From contig VGPT01000002.1 of the NCBI GenBank assembly GCA_016882485.1, forward strand, positions 1-64,000: a DNA stretch of 64,000 nt. The letters are read 5' to 3'. The first letter of the stretch is position 1, and the number at the start of each line of letters is the position of its first letter. The stretch is from Cyanobacteria bacterium M_surface_10_m1_298. Lineage in GTDB: Bacteria; Cyanobacteriota; Cyanobacteriia; PCC-6307; Cyanobiaceae. The notes under the pieces are model-generated. The model saw nothing but the letters and a program-made list of their open reading frames with translations. It searched no databases and had not been told where the DNA came from. A program made the translations under genes and the position numbers. Below, piece by piece: positions 27,350 through 36,279 of the stretch.

Positions 27350-30036
27350 GCACTCCCCGCGGCTCATCCCCAGAAGGATCCGAACTGCGCCGGATGGCCG
27401 AGCGTGATCGCGAAGGCATTCGTTGGGATCTTTGGGGTAGCTATTTGCCGGAGCGTCAGTGGGGCACGGTCCGTGAGGACTATTCCGCTGATGGCAATGC
27501 CTGGAACTCCTTTCCCCACGACCATGCCCGCTCGCGGGTCTATCGCTGGGGTGAGGACGGTCTGCTGGGCATTTGCGATAACCAGTGCCGGCTCTGTTTC
27601 TCCGTGGCGCTCTGGAACGGTGAAGACCCGATCCTGAAGGAGCGCCCCTTCGGCCTTGCCAACGAAGAGGGCAACCACGGCGAAGACATCAAGGATTACT
27701 ACTTCCACATCGCCAATACCCCCACCCACAGCTTCATGCGTGGGCTTTACAAGTATCCGCAGCAGCGTTTTCCCTACGAGCAACTGCTGGAGGAGAACCG
27801 GCGCCGGGGCCGTGATGAGCCCGAATATGAGTTGGTTGACACCGGCATCTTTGATCAGAGCCGCTACTTCGACGTGTTCATCGAATACGCCAAAGCTGGC
27901 CCCGATGACATCGCCATTCGCATCCGCGCCATCAACCGCGGCCCTGATCCGGCACCCCTCACCCTGCTGCCCACCCTCTGGTTACGCAACACCTGGAGCT
28001 GGGGCTATCCCGATGAGCAGGAACATCCGATGCAGCTCGATGGGGATGTCGTGCAGGCCAGTGTCGGTGGCGGGGTTGGCCGCTACCAGTTGATCTGTCA
28101 GGAGCAGGGCGATTGGCTGTTCACCGACAACGAGACCAACACGCAGCGTCTCTTCCAGGAGCCCAATCAGCGTTCCTTCCAAAAGGATGGATTTCACCGT
28201 TACCTGATCAACGGCGAGCAGTCGGCGATTAATCCCGACAAGCGCGGCACCAAGGTTGCCCGACATCTGCAGCGCACGCTGCAACCCGGTGAGGAGTGGC
28301 AGGTGGATCTGCGTCTCAGCGGCCCTGCCAGTTCCTCTGAGGCCCTGGCCTCAAGCGATGCCGTGGATCTGCTGTTCCGCATGCGTGAACAGGAATGGCG
28401 TGAGTTTTTTGAGAGTCGTGTTCCCAACCTCAATGAAGAAGATCGTCTGATTCACAGCAGCGCTGCTGCGGGCCTGCTGTGGTGCAAGAAGTACTACGGC
28501 TGGAGTGTTTTGCGTTGGCTTGATGGTGATCCCACCTCTCCGATCCCGCCCGCTCAGCGTTGGAAGACCCAGAACACCTCCTGGCAGCGGCTGCATGCCC
28601 ACGATGTGATCTCGATGCCGGATGCATGGGAATACCCCTACTTCTGCCAGTGGGATCTGATGTTCCACGCGGTGGCCTTCGCTGTGTTTGATCCCGCCAT
28701 GGCGAAACAGCAGTGCATGTTGTTGCGCTCGCCGCATTACACAGCCCCCAATGCCCAGACCCCGGCTTATGAATGGGCGCTCTCGGATCCCAACCCGCCG
28801 ATCGGAGCCTGGGCGGCGATGCGCGTTTTCCAGATTGAGCGCAAGAGCACCGAAGAGCCCGATCTTGGCTTCCTTCGGGCTGCCTTACGCAAGCTGATCC
28901 TGGAATACGGCTGGTGGGCGAACCGCAACGACCGCTCCGGCGATAATGTGTTTGAGGGTGGTTTCCTCGGCCTCGACAACATTGCGGTGTTTGATCGTCG
29001 CTATCCCCTCGCCGATGGCAGTCGCATCCAGCAGTGTGATGGCACCGCCTGGATGGCGTCTCTCAGTTTGAATTTGCTCAACATCAGCGTGGAGCTCAGT
29101 CGCGAAGAGCCTGAATATGCCGATATCTGCGAGCGATTTGTTTATGACTTCGTCCAGCTTGCTCTCACCATCAACCGCTCCGGTAGTCGCGGTTATTTAA
29201 ACTGGGATAAGGAGGATGGCTTCTATTATGATGTAATTAAGCGTGTTGATGGCAGCACTGATTATCTCCGCACTCGCTCGGTCTCGGGTTTGGTGCCATT
29301 GCTGGCGGTGGCAAGCTTTGACGTGGATACGGTGAAGCGTCTTCCCGTGTTGGACGTCACCAGAAGCCTCCAATGGTTCCTTCACGAACGCTCCAATCCC
29401 AGCTGGATGCTCGAGAATCTTGGCCAGTGGCGCAACGACAGGCTGCTGTTTGCTTTGGTGCCGGAGGATCGCCTGCGCCGCATCTGTGAGCGGCTGTTCG
29501 ATGAGGAGGAGTTTCTCTCCCCCTACGGCATCCGAGCCCTATCCAAGGTGTATGCCGATCACCCTTACACCTTCACCGAAGGCAGCGACTCTCAGACCCT
29601 GACCTACAGCCCCGCGGATAGTCCGGTGGCGATGTTTGGTGGTAACTCCAACTGGCGCGGGCCTGTTTGGATGCCGATCAACTTCCTGTTGATTGAGGCC
29701 TTGCAGAAATTTGGCGACTATTACGGCGATGCGTTCAAGGTGGAGTTCCCCACCCGTTCCGGCAACTGGATCAATCTTTGGGAGGCCTCACTCCTGTTGG
29801 AACATCGCCTGGTGAATCTGTTCCGACGCGGCTCCGATGGCAGGCGGCCCTTCAATGGTGCGGTCGATTTATTCCAGAACGACCCCCACTGGCGGGATCT
29901 GATCCTGTTCAACGAGTATTTCCACGGCGATCACGGCAGCGGTGTTGGTGCCAGCCATCAAACGGGATGGACGGCGATGGTCTGCAAATTGATCAATCAG
30001 CTCAGCCGTTATCCGAGCTCCGCCACAGGCTCGTGA
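27346..30036 (+). CDS. GH63-like glucosidase (mannosyl-oligosaccharide glucosidase / glucosylglycerate hydrolase-like)
   Basis: ERQWGTVREDYSADGNAWNSFPHDHARSRVYRWGEDGLLGI..., ALSDPNPPIGAWA, NSNWRGPVWMPINFLLIEAL. Confidence 0.8.
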   Translation: MSTPRGSSPEGSELRRMAERDREGIRWDLWGSYLPERQWGTVREDYSADGNAWNSFPHDHARSRVYRWGEDGLLGICDNQCRLCFSVALWNGEDPILKERPFGLANEEGNHGEDIKDYYFHIANTPTHSFMRGLYKYPQQRFPYEQLLEENRRRGRDEPEYELVDTGIFDQSRYFDVFIEYAKAGPDDIAIRIRAINRGPDPAPLTLLPTLWLRNTWSWGYPDEQEHPMQLDGDVVQASVGGGVGRYQLICQEQGDWLFTDNETNTQRLFQEPNQRSFQKDGFHRYLINGEQSAINPDKRGTKVARHLQRTLQPGEEWQVDLRLSGPASSSEALASSDAVDLLFRMREQEWREFFESRVPNLNEEDRLIHSSAAAGLLWCKKYYGWSVLRWLDGDPTSPIPPAQRWKTQNTSWQRLHAHDVISMPDAWEYPYFCQWDLMFHAVAFAVFDPAMAKQQCMLLRSPHYTAPNAQTPAYEWALSDPNPPIGAWAAMRVFQIERKSTEEPDLGFLRAALRKLILEYGWWANRNDRSGDNVFEGGFLGLDNIAVFDRRYPLADGSRIQQCDGTAWMASLSLNLLNISVELSREEPEYADICERFVYDFVQLALTINRSGSRGYLNWDKEDGFYYDVIKRVDGSTDYLRTRSVSGLVPLLAVASFDVDTVKRLPVLDVTRSLQWFLHERSNPSWMLENLGQWRNDRLLFALVPEDRLRRICERLFDEEEFLSPYGIRALSKVYADHPYTFTEGSDSQTLTYSPADSPVAMFGGNSNWRGPVWMPINFLLIEALQKFGDYYGDAFKVEFPTRSGNWINLWEASLLLEHRLVNLFRRGSDGRRPFNGAVDLFQNDPHWRDLILFNEYFHGDHGSGVGASHQTGWTAMVCKLINQLSRYPSSATGS

Positions 30037-30093
30037 CAAAGCAAAGCCAGAGTCAGCATGCGTTTCTAGCTTGCGGGTAGTGATCACGATGCT

Positions 30094-31692
30094 GTGGATC
30101 TGCTCCAGTCGCTCGGTCAACTGCAGAAGCCGGAGACCAGTCACTTTGATCTGATCATCATTGGCAGCGGTGCCGGTGGTGGCACCCTGGCCAGGGTGTT
30201 GGCGCCCACTGGTCTGCGGATCCTGATCCTTGAGCGCGGTGACTGGTTGCCCCAAGAACCGCAGAACTGGGATGCCGATGAGGTGTTTCAGAAAGGCCGC
30301 TACCTCAGCAAAGACATCTGGTACGACGGCAAGGGCAATCCTTTCCAGCCGGGAACCCACTACTTCGTGGGAGGGGCCACGAAGATGTATGGCGCCCATC
30401 ACTTCCGGCTGCGTCAGCGCGATTTTGAGGCGCTTGAGCACCACGACGGCATCTCACCGGCCTGGCCCCTGCGTTACAGCGATTTCGAGCCCTGGTATCA
30501 GCAGGCCGAGGCGATGTACCACGTGCACGGATTGCGCGGTGAGGATCCCACTGATCCCCCCAGCTCCGCTGCATATCCCCATCCGCCGATCTCCCACGAG
30601 CCGCGCATTCAGAAGTTGGCGGATGATCTGCGCAGTGCCGGTTTGCATCCCTTCCATGCCCCCAGTGGAGTGATGCTCGATGAGACCAACATGCCCTACA
30701 GCCGTTGCCGGCGTTGCAACAACTGTGATGGCTTCCCCTGTCTGGTGCACGCCAAAGGGGATGCGGAAGTGTGCGGGGTGCGGCCTGCGCTGGCGGCCAG
30801 CGCCAATGTGTCGTTGCTGACCCGCGCTGAGGTGAAGCGCTTAGTCACGGATGCGGCTGGCACCACGGTCACCGGTGTGGAGCTGGTGCGCGATGGCGAA
30901 GAGCTGCGCTATTCAGCCGATCTCGTGGTGGTGAGCTGTGGCGCCGCCAACACCGCCCGCCTGCTGTTGATGTCAGCCAACGACAAGCATCCCCGCGGCT
31001 TGGCCAATGGCTCCGATCAGGTGGGCCGCAACTACATGTTCCACAACAGCAAGGCGGCGGTGGCGCTCTCCCACGAGCCCAACCCCACCATCTTCCAGAA
31101 AACGATCTCGATCAACGATTGGTATTTCGGCGATTCCGATTACGACTACCCCATGGGCAACATCCAGATGACGGGCAAAACCCGTGGGGCGATCCTGAAG
31201 GGCTATGCGCCGCTGGAAACCTTCCTGATGCCCAACTGGGGCATGGATGAGATCGCCGCCCATGCGCTTGATTTCTGGCTCACCACCGAAGATCTGCCCG
31301 ACCCCAACAACCGCGTCACCATCGATGCGGCCGGTCATGTTCATCTCAACTACACGGTGAACAACCAAACCTCCGCCAACCGGCTCTGGGGTCGACTGCA
31401 GGGGATGCTCGACAAGCTCTATCTGAAGAAGCACCTGGTGGAGCGCCAGATCTATGTGAAAAACCCGATGGGTCTTTCAGCCGTTGGCCACCAGGCGGGC
31501 ACCTGCCGCTTCGGCACCGACCCCGCCACCTCGGTGCTCGATGTGAACTGCAAAGCTCACGAGCTCGACAACCTCTATGTGGTGGATACGAGCTTCTTCC
31601 CCAGCATCGGCGCGGTGAATCCTTCGCTGACCGCCATCGCCAATGCGATTCGCGTGGGCCATCACCTCAAAGAGCGGCTGGCCGTCTCCTGA
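30094..31692 (+). CDS. GMC-family FAD oxidoreductase with CxxCxxCxxxxC cluster
   Basis: DLIIIGSGAGGGTLARVLAPTGLRILILERGD; YSRCRRCNNCDGFPCLVHAKGDAE; GTCRFGTDPATSVLD. Confidence 0.9.
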   Translation: MDLLQSLGQLQKPETSHFDLIIIGSGAGGGTLARVLAPTGLRILILERGDWLPQEPQNWDADEVFQKGRYLSKDIWYDGKGNPFQPGTHYFVGGATKMYGAHHFRLRQRDFEALEHHDGISPAWPLRYSDFEPWYQQAEAMYHVHGLRGEDPTDPPSSAAYPHPPISHEPRIQKLADDLRSAGLHPFHAPSGVMLDETNMPYSRCRRCNNCDGFPCLVHAKGDAEVCGVRPALAASANVSLLTRAEVKRLVTDAAGTTVTGVELVRDGEELRYSADLVVVSCGAANTARLLLMSANDKHPRGLANGSDQVGRNYMFHNSKAAVALSHEPNPTIFQKTISINDWYFGDSDYDYPMGNIQMTGKTRGAILKGYAPLETFLMPNWGMDEIAAHALDFWLTTEDLPDPNNRVTIDAAGHVHLNYTVNNQTSANRLWGRLQGMLDKLYLKKHLVERQIYVKNPMGLSAVGHQAGTCRFGTDPATSVLDVNCKAHELDNLYVVDTSFFPSIGAVNPSLTAIANAIRVGHHLKERLAVS

Positions 31693-31717
31693 TGGAGTGG
31701 GCCCTGCTGGGGATCCC

Positions 31718-32227
31718 TCAGACCCCCAGCCAGATGCGCAGCAGATCCTCAATCAGCAGCGTGTCGAGGGAGAGCATTCCACCGCCGCAGAAGATCAGCA
31801 CCAAGCACATCACCACATACATCGCCGCTTTTTCCCAGCTGGGGGGTTCACCAACGCCCATCGGGCCGGCGTAGTCGCCCTCAGGGATCAGATAGGGGTC
31901 CGCGGCGATAAAGGGGAAACCACCCTTGATTTCCAGCACCATCGCGTAGGCCATCGACACGAGGATCGCGAACGACGCCAGGGGGGTGAGGAAGCCCACG
32001 ATCAGGGCAATGCCACCGGCCCACATCGAGCCGGCCGAGAGGAAACACAGCCAGGCGGGCGTCTTCAGCATCTGCGCCCAGGTCTGCAGGTTGCGCAGCT
32101 TCGGCCAGCCGTGGCGGATGAAGCAGATGCCCATGAACACCCGCAGGCTGAAGAGGGCCGCTTGGGCCAGGGGCGATGGTGCCGTCGGCACCACCAGCTC
32201 CACCAGGGCGATGTCCATGGAAATCAA
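31718..32227 (-). CDS. DoxX-family membrane protein
   Basis: SLRVFMGICFIRHGWPKLRNLQ, GIALIVGFLTPLASFAILVSMAYAM. Confidence 0.85.
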   Translation of the reverse strand: MISMDIALVELVVPTAPSPLAQAALFSLRVFMGICFIRHGWPKLRNLQTWAQMLKTPAWLCFLSAGSMWAGGIALIVGFLTPLASFAILVSMAYAMVLEIKGGFPFIAADPYLIPEGDYAGPMGVGEPPSWEKAAMYVVMCLVLIFCGGGMLSLDTLLIEDLLRIWLGV

Positions 32228-32274
32228 CCGTCTGCTCGCAAACTAGACAGTGCGGGCGCTGCTGGCTGTGTTGC

Positions 32275-33252
32275 TTAACGCGTGATCAGCTGGAGCTGAT
32301 GTCCGTCGGGATCACGCACCTGCAGAGCGCGCCGGAAGCCGAGGCGCGTCGCCTGGTTGGGTTCCAGATCCAGCACACCATCGCTGACGCAGGAGCCGCC
32401 CGCCGCGTCGACGTTTGCAGCGATCGCCTCAAGATCGGAGAGCTCCAGGCGCACCTGCCAATGGGCCAGGTCTGCTGCGCTCTGGTCGGCCGGCAGGAGC
32501 CTGCCGCCTGAAGGGCTCTGGTAGTTGAGACATTCAATCCCAGGGCCCTCCGGGCAGCGGTGAGACGTGATCCGCACGCGGGTCTCCTCAAGCCCATCGA
32601 GTCCGTCTTGCTCCGGCCCACTGTTGACCCCATCGCCACCGAGCCGTAATCCGAGCAAACCCTCATAGAAGCGAGCGCTGCGCTCGGTGTCGGCGTTGCC
32701 GATGGCGCTGTGGTCGATGCCGAGACAGGGGCTGTCGCTGCCTGTTTGATGCCAGCGGGGCTCCCCTTTGTCCGCTGGGAATTGCAGGAGCTCCAGGCAA
32801 TGCCCTTCTGGGTCGTGACACTTGAACGCCTGAATGCCTGCAGCGGCAGTGTTCCAGCTCGGCAGAGTCTGCGGGGCCGAGGAGATCGTTGTGATCTCTC
32901 CTCGAGCGATCAGGGTCTGGATCGGTGCGGCGGCCTGCTTCAGGTCGGAGACGACGATGCAGATGTGTTGAAACCAGAGGTCGGTGCTTCTTGAATCCGT
33001 CGGGATGCTGCGGCCTGGGCGGATGCCCGGTCCGAGGTTGACCACCTGCAACAGCTCCAGCTGCTCGGAGCCCAACGCCAATCGGATCAGCTTGAGCTGG
33101 CTGCCGTTGAGACGGAGCAGGGCGGCATAGGCACCGCCATCAATCTCGATGCACTCGCGCCGTTCAAAGCCCAGATGGCTCTCCAAGAAGTTGGCGATGG
33201 CTTCGGCATTGCAGCAGGTAAAGCCAAAGCTATGGATGTGAGGAAGGCTCAT
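32275..33252 (-). CDS. Tandem VOC-superfamily (glyoxalase/dioxygenase-like) protein
   Basis: Two HxxxxxxNxxxxxxFY-type domains; HDPEGHCLELLQF and RDPDGHQLQLITR. Confidence 0.85.
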   Translation of the reverse strand: MSLPHIHSFGFTCCNAEAIANFLESHLGFERRECIEIDGGAYAALLRLNGSQLKLIRLALGSEQLELLQVVNLGPGIRPGRSIPTDSRSTDLWFQHICIVVSDLKQAAAPIQTLIARGEITTISSAPQTLPSWNTAAAGIQAFKCHDPEGHCLELLQFPADKGEPRWHQTGSDSPCLGIDHSAIGNADTERSARFYEGLLGLRLGGDGVNSGPEQDGLDGLEETRVRITSHRCPEGPGIECLNYQSPSGGRLLPADQSAADLAHWQVRLELSDLEAIAANVDAAGGSCVSDGVLDLEPNQATRLGFRRALQVRDPDGHQLQLITR

Positions 33253-33255
33253 GGG

Positions 33256-34167
33256 TTAGGCCGCTCCGCGGGTATTGGTGAAGAGGGAGTAAAGGGAGGT
33301 GGAGGCGCAGATGAACAGGCGACTGTTGAAGCGGTCCCCGAAACAGAGGTTCGAGACCCGCTGGGGCACGCGGACTTTCCCCAGCAGGGTTCCATCGGCC
33401 GCGATGACGTGCACACCGTCATCGGCGCTGCACCAGAGGTTTCCTTGTTCATCCACCCGAAAGCCATCGGCCCAGCCCGCACTGATCTTGTGGAAGATCT
33501 CCCCACCGCTGAGGGCTCTCCCATCGGCGGTGACGCTGAAGCGGCGGATGTATTGGCGCGGTTCGCCGCTGCCGGCAGATCCCGTCTCCGACACATAGAG
33601 GAGTTGTTCATCAGGGGAGAAGGCGAGTCCGTTGGGGCCATCGAAATCCCTGACCACCGCCGTGATCGCTGCCGTGTCTGGATCCAATCGATACACGGCG
33701 GGCGACTGTTCGGAGACTTGGCGCCCCCCCTCGTAGTCGCTCAATAATCCATAGAGGGGATCGCTGAACCAGATCGATCCGTCTCGTTTCACCACCACAT
33801 CGTTGGGGGCATTGAGACGCTTCCCGTCTGCTTGATCCACCAGGGTGGTGACGCTGCCGTCGTGATTCAGTCGCGTCAGGCAGCGGCTGCTGTGGTGGCA
33901 CTGAATCAGCCGGCCTTGGCGATCGCGGGCCTGCCCATTGGCATAGGCCGATGGCTCCAGAAAGGTGCTGACCCCGTGTTGTTCGCTCCAGCGCAGGGTG
34001 CGGTTGTTGGGGATGTCGTTGAACAGCAGGCAACGCTGATCGCCAAACCACACCGGACCCTCGAGCCAGCGGAAGCCAGTGGCGAGCAATTCCAGTCCAG
34101 CGTTGAAGAGCACCAGCGCGTCAAAGCGCGGATCGTGGCTTTCGGTGCAGGCCGAGGGATGGTGCAT
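33256..34167 (-). CDS. SMP-30/gluconolactonase-like protein
   Basis: WLEGPVWFGDQRCLLFNDIPNNRTLRW, RLNAPNDVVVKRDGSIWFSDP, GPNGLAFSPDEQLLYVS, WADGFRVDEQGNLWCS. Confidence 0.93.
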   Translation of the reverse strand: MHHPSACTESHDPRFDALVLFNAGLELLATGFRWLEGPVWFGDQRCLLFNDIPNNRTLRWSEQHGVSTFLEPSAYANGQARDRQGRLIQCHHSSRCLTRLNHDGSVTTLVDQADGKRLNAPNDVVVKRDGSIWFSDPLYGLLSDYEGGRQVSEQSPAVYRLDPDTAAITAVVRDFDGPNGLAFSPDEQLLYVSETGSAGSGEPRQYIRRFSVTADGRALSGGEIFHKISAGWADGFRVDEQGNLWCSADDGVHVIAADGTLLGKVRVPQRVSNLCFGDRFNSRLFICASTSLYSLFTNTRGAA

Positions 34168-34174
34168 CGATGAC

Positions 34175-34639
34175 TCAACCGGCTTGACTGAACCAACCGG
34201 GTTTGAGATTCAGCCAGCGCCCATCCCGGGGTTGGATCGCCAGCTGGATGCAGGGTTCATCCCCCAATTGTTCCGAGAGATGGCCGCTTCGGCCCTCGGC
34301 ATCGGTGCTGCAGTTCTGGTCGCCTCCAAAGGAGAACTCCCCAGGGCCCACCTCGATCCGCTGCCCGTCCATGCTCGTGATCGACCAGCGTCCCTTGAGC
34401 ACGTAAATCAATTTCGGTGCTGGATTTTCGTGCCAGCTCGCCTTCCAACCCACCGGCAGCACCACGGCTGTGGCGGTGAGGTCGTCGTCGATGACGCGAT
34501 TGAACAGCGGGGTGTTGCGCGGCCCGAGATTGACGAACTCAAAGCCGCTCAGCTCGCAGTAGGTCTGCCGGCTAATCCCCTCTTCATCACACCAGAGATG
34601 CCAGTAGCCAAGGGCTACGGATGGATCACTGTTCCCCAC
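34175..34639 (-). CDS. Cupin-domain protein
   Basis: SWHENPAPKLIYVLKGRWSITSMDGQRIEVGPGEFSFGGD. Confidence 0.8.
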   Translation of the reverse strand: MGNSDPSVALGYWHLWCDEEGISRQTYCELSGFEFVNLGPRNTPLFNRVIDDDLTATAVVLPVGWKASWHENPAPKLIYVLKGRWSITSMDGQRIEVGPGEFSFGGDQNCSTDAEGRSGHLSEQLGDEPCIQLAIQPRDGRWLNLKPGWFSQAG

Positions 34640-34748
34640 GATGGGCTTGGAACATCAGTCTCACTCAGCTTGGCCAGAGGGGCGCTTGTTGTCAGTGATG
34701 GCGGCTTGAGCGCACCATGCATACCCTGCGGTGATGTGATCAGATCCC

Positions 34749-35552
34749 ATGACCAGCAACCCCTACGCCCTGGAGACCCTCTCCAATCTGCTCAAGGGCA
34801 AGGTGATCATCGTGACCGGCGGTAACAGCGGTATCGGCAAATCAATCGTGGAGGTGGTAGCCCGCCTTGGTGCCCGCGTGGTGATCGACTATCGCTCCCA
34901 TCCGGAAGCCACCGAAGCGATCGAGCAGGAAATCGGTGACCTGGGCGGCACCTGTTTCGGTGTTCAAGCTGATGTGGGCAAGCTTGATGATCTGCAGCGC
35001 CTGGTGCAGGAAGCCGTCAATCGCTACGGACGGCTCGATGTGATGGTGAACAACGCCGGCATCGAAACCCGCACCTCGATTCTTGACACCACGCCGGATG
35101 ACTTCGACAAGGTTCTGAACGTGAACCTGCGTGGTGTGTTCTTCGCCACCCAGTACGCCGCCAAGCAGATGATCGCCCAGGGCAGCGGGGGGCGCATCAT
35201 CAACATCTCCTCGGTGCACGAGGACTGGCCCATGCCCAACAACACGCCCTACTGCGTGGCCAAAGGAGGGGTTCGGATGCTGACCCGCACCGCCGGTGTC
35301 GAACTGGCCTCGAAGGGCGTGTCGATTGTGAATGTGGGTCCCGGAGCGGTGGCCACACCGATCAACGACTCCACGATGAACAACCCGGAGCTGCTGGCCA
35401 AGCTCAATGCGGCGATCCCGATGGGGCGGATGGCTCAGCCCGACGAGATCGCCAAGGTGGTGGCCTTCCTCGCCAGCGACGCCGCCAGCTACATCACCGC
35501 CACCAGCATCTTTGCCGATGGCGGGATTATGCAAAGCAGCCCTGGCTTGTGA
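34749..35552 (+). CDS. SDR-family oxidoreductase (glucose 1-dehydrogenase-like)
   Basis: KVIIVTGGNSGIGKSIVEV, NNAGIE, INISSVHEDWPMPNNTPYCVAKGGVRMLTRT. Confidence 0.92.
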   Translation: MTSNPYALETLSNLLKGKVIIVTGGNSGIGKSIVEVVARLGARVVIDYRSHPEATEAIEQEIGDLGGTCFGVQADVGKLDDLQRLVQEAVNRYGRLDVMVNNAGIETRTSILDTTPDDFDKVLNVNLRGVFFATQYAAKQMIAQGSGGRIINISSVHEDWPMPNNTPYCVAKGGVRMLTRTAGVELASKGVSIVNVGPGAVATPINDSTMNNPELLAKLNAAIPMGRMAQPDEIAKVVAFLASDAASYITATSIFADGGIMQSSPGL

Positions 35553-36259
35553 AAATCACCCGCGCGCAGCTGGCGCGGCTGCGGAAGCGCCACTTCGGCT
35601 ACCGCCTCACCCTGGGAGTGGAGTTGGCAGTGCTCCTGCTGCTGCCTCTGGCTCAATCCGTGACCTGGTTGTTATCCGTGCTCTGGGTGGTGTTAGCGAT
35701 CGAGATGCTCGTGTTTCTCAGTCGCTATTCCGCCCTGGGCCGTCGCTCCTTGATGTACGGACTCGGGGGGCTAGCGGTGGTCTTGGAGATCATCTGGCAT
35801 CTCGCTCTGGTCTGGACACCGGCCTTGGGTAAAGCCCTCACCCTGCCCCATGTGATGGTTTGGGTTGCCTTTCTGTTGGTCACGGCGATTCGCAAGGTGA
35901 AATCCCTCGTGCGCGAGCCCTTTGTCACCTTCTCGGTGGTGTTGGGGGCAGCCTCGGGCTATCTCAGCATCGGCCTGGCCGGTGGTGTTCTCCTCACCGC
36001 TCTTTGGGTGCTACAGCCATCCGCCTATGTAGCTGCTGCGCTCCCGCCGGTTTCGCCGATGGGGGACATCACCGTTGCCGTTGCGCCTGCCCTGATGGCA
36101 GCCGCTTTTTCCTTGCTCACCACCGTTGGCACTGACGTGATGAACTCAGCCAATGTCACCGCTCAGGTGGTGTCCAACCTGATCACGATCTCCGGGCAGC
36201 TGTATGTGGCGATCCTGATCGGATTAATCCTGGGTCGCTTTCACCAACGGGTGAACTGA
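35549..36259 (+). CDS. Multi-TM membrane protein (ion-channel-like, low certainty)
   Basis: About six hydrophobic segments; late segment SLLTTVGTDVMNSANVTAQVVSNLITISGQLYVAILIGLILGR resembles a 2TM pore/S6 region. Confidence 0.5.
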   Translation: MKITRAQLARLRKRHFGYRLTLGVELAVLLLLPLAQSVTWLLSVLWVVLAIEMLVFLSRYSALGRRSLMYGLGGLAVVLEIIWHLALVWTPALGKALTLPHVMVWVAFLLVTAIRKVKSLVREPFVTFSVVLGAASGYLSIGLAGGVLLTALWVLQPSAYVAAALPPVSPMGDITVAVAPALMAAAFSLLTTVGTDVMNSANVTAQVVSNLITISGQLYVAILIGLILGRFHQRVN

Positions 36260-36279
36260 TTGGCAGATCGGCAGGCATC

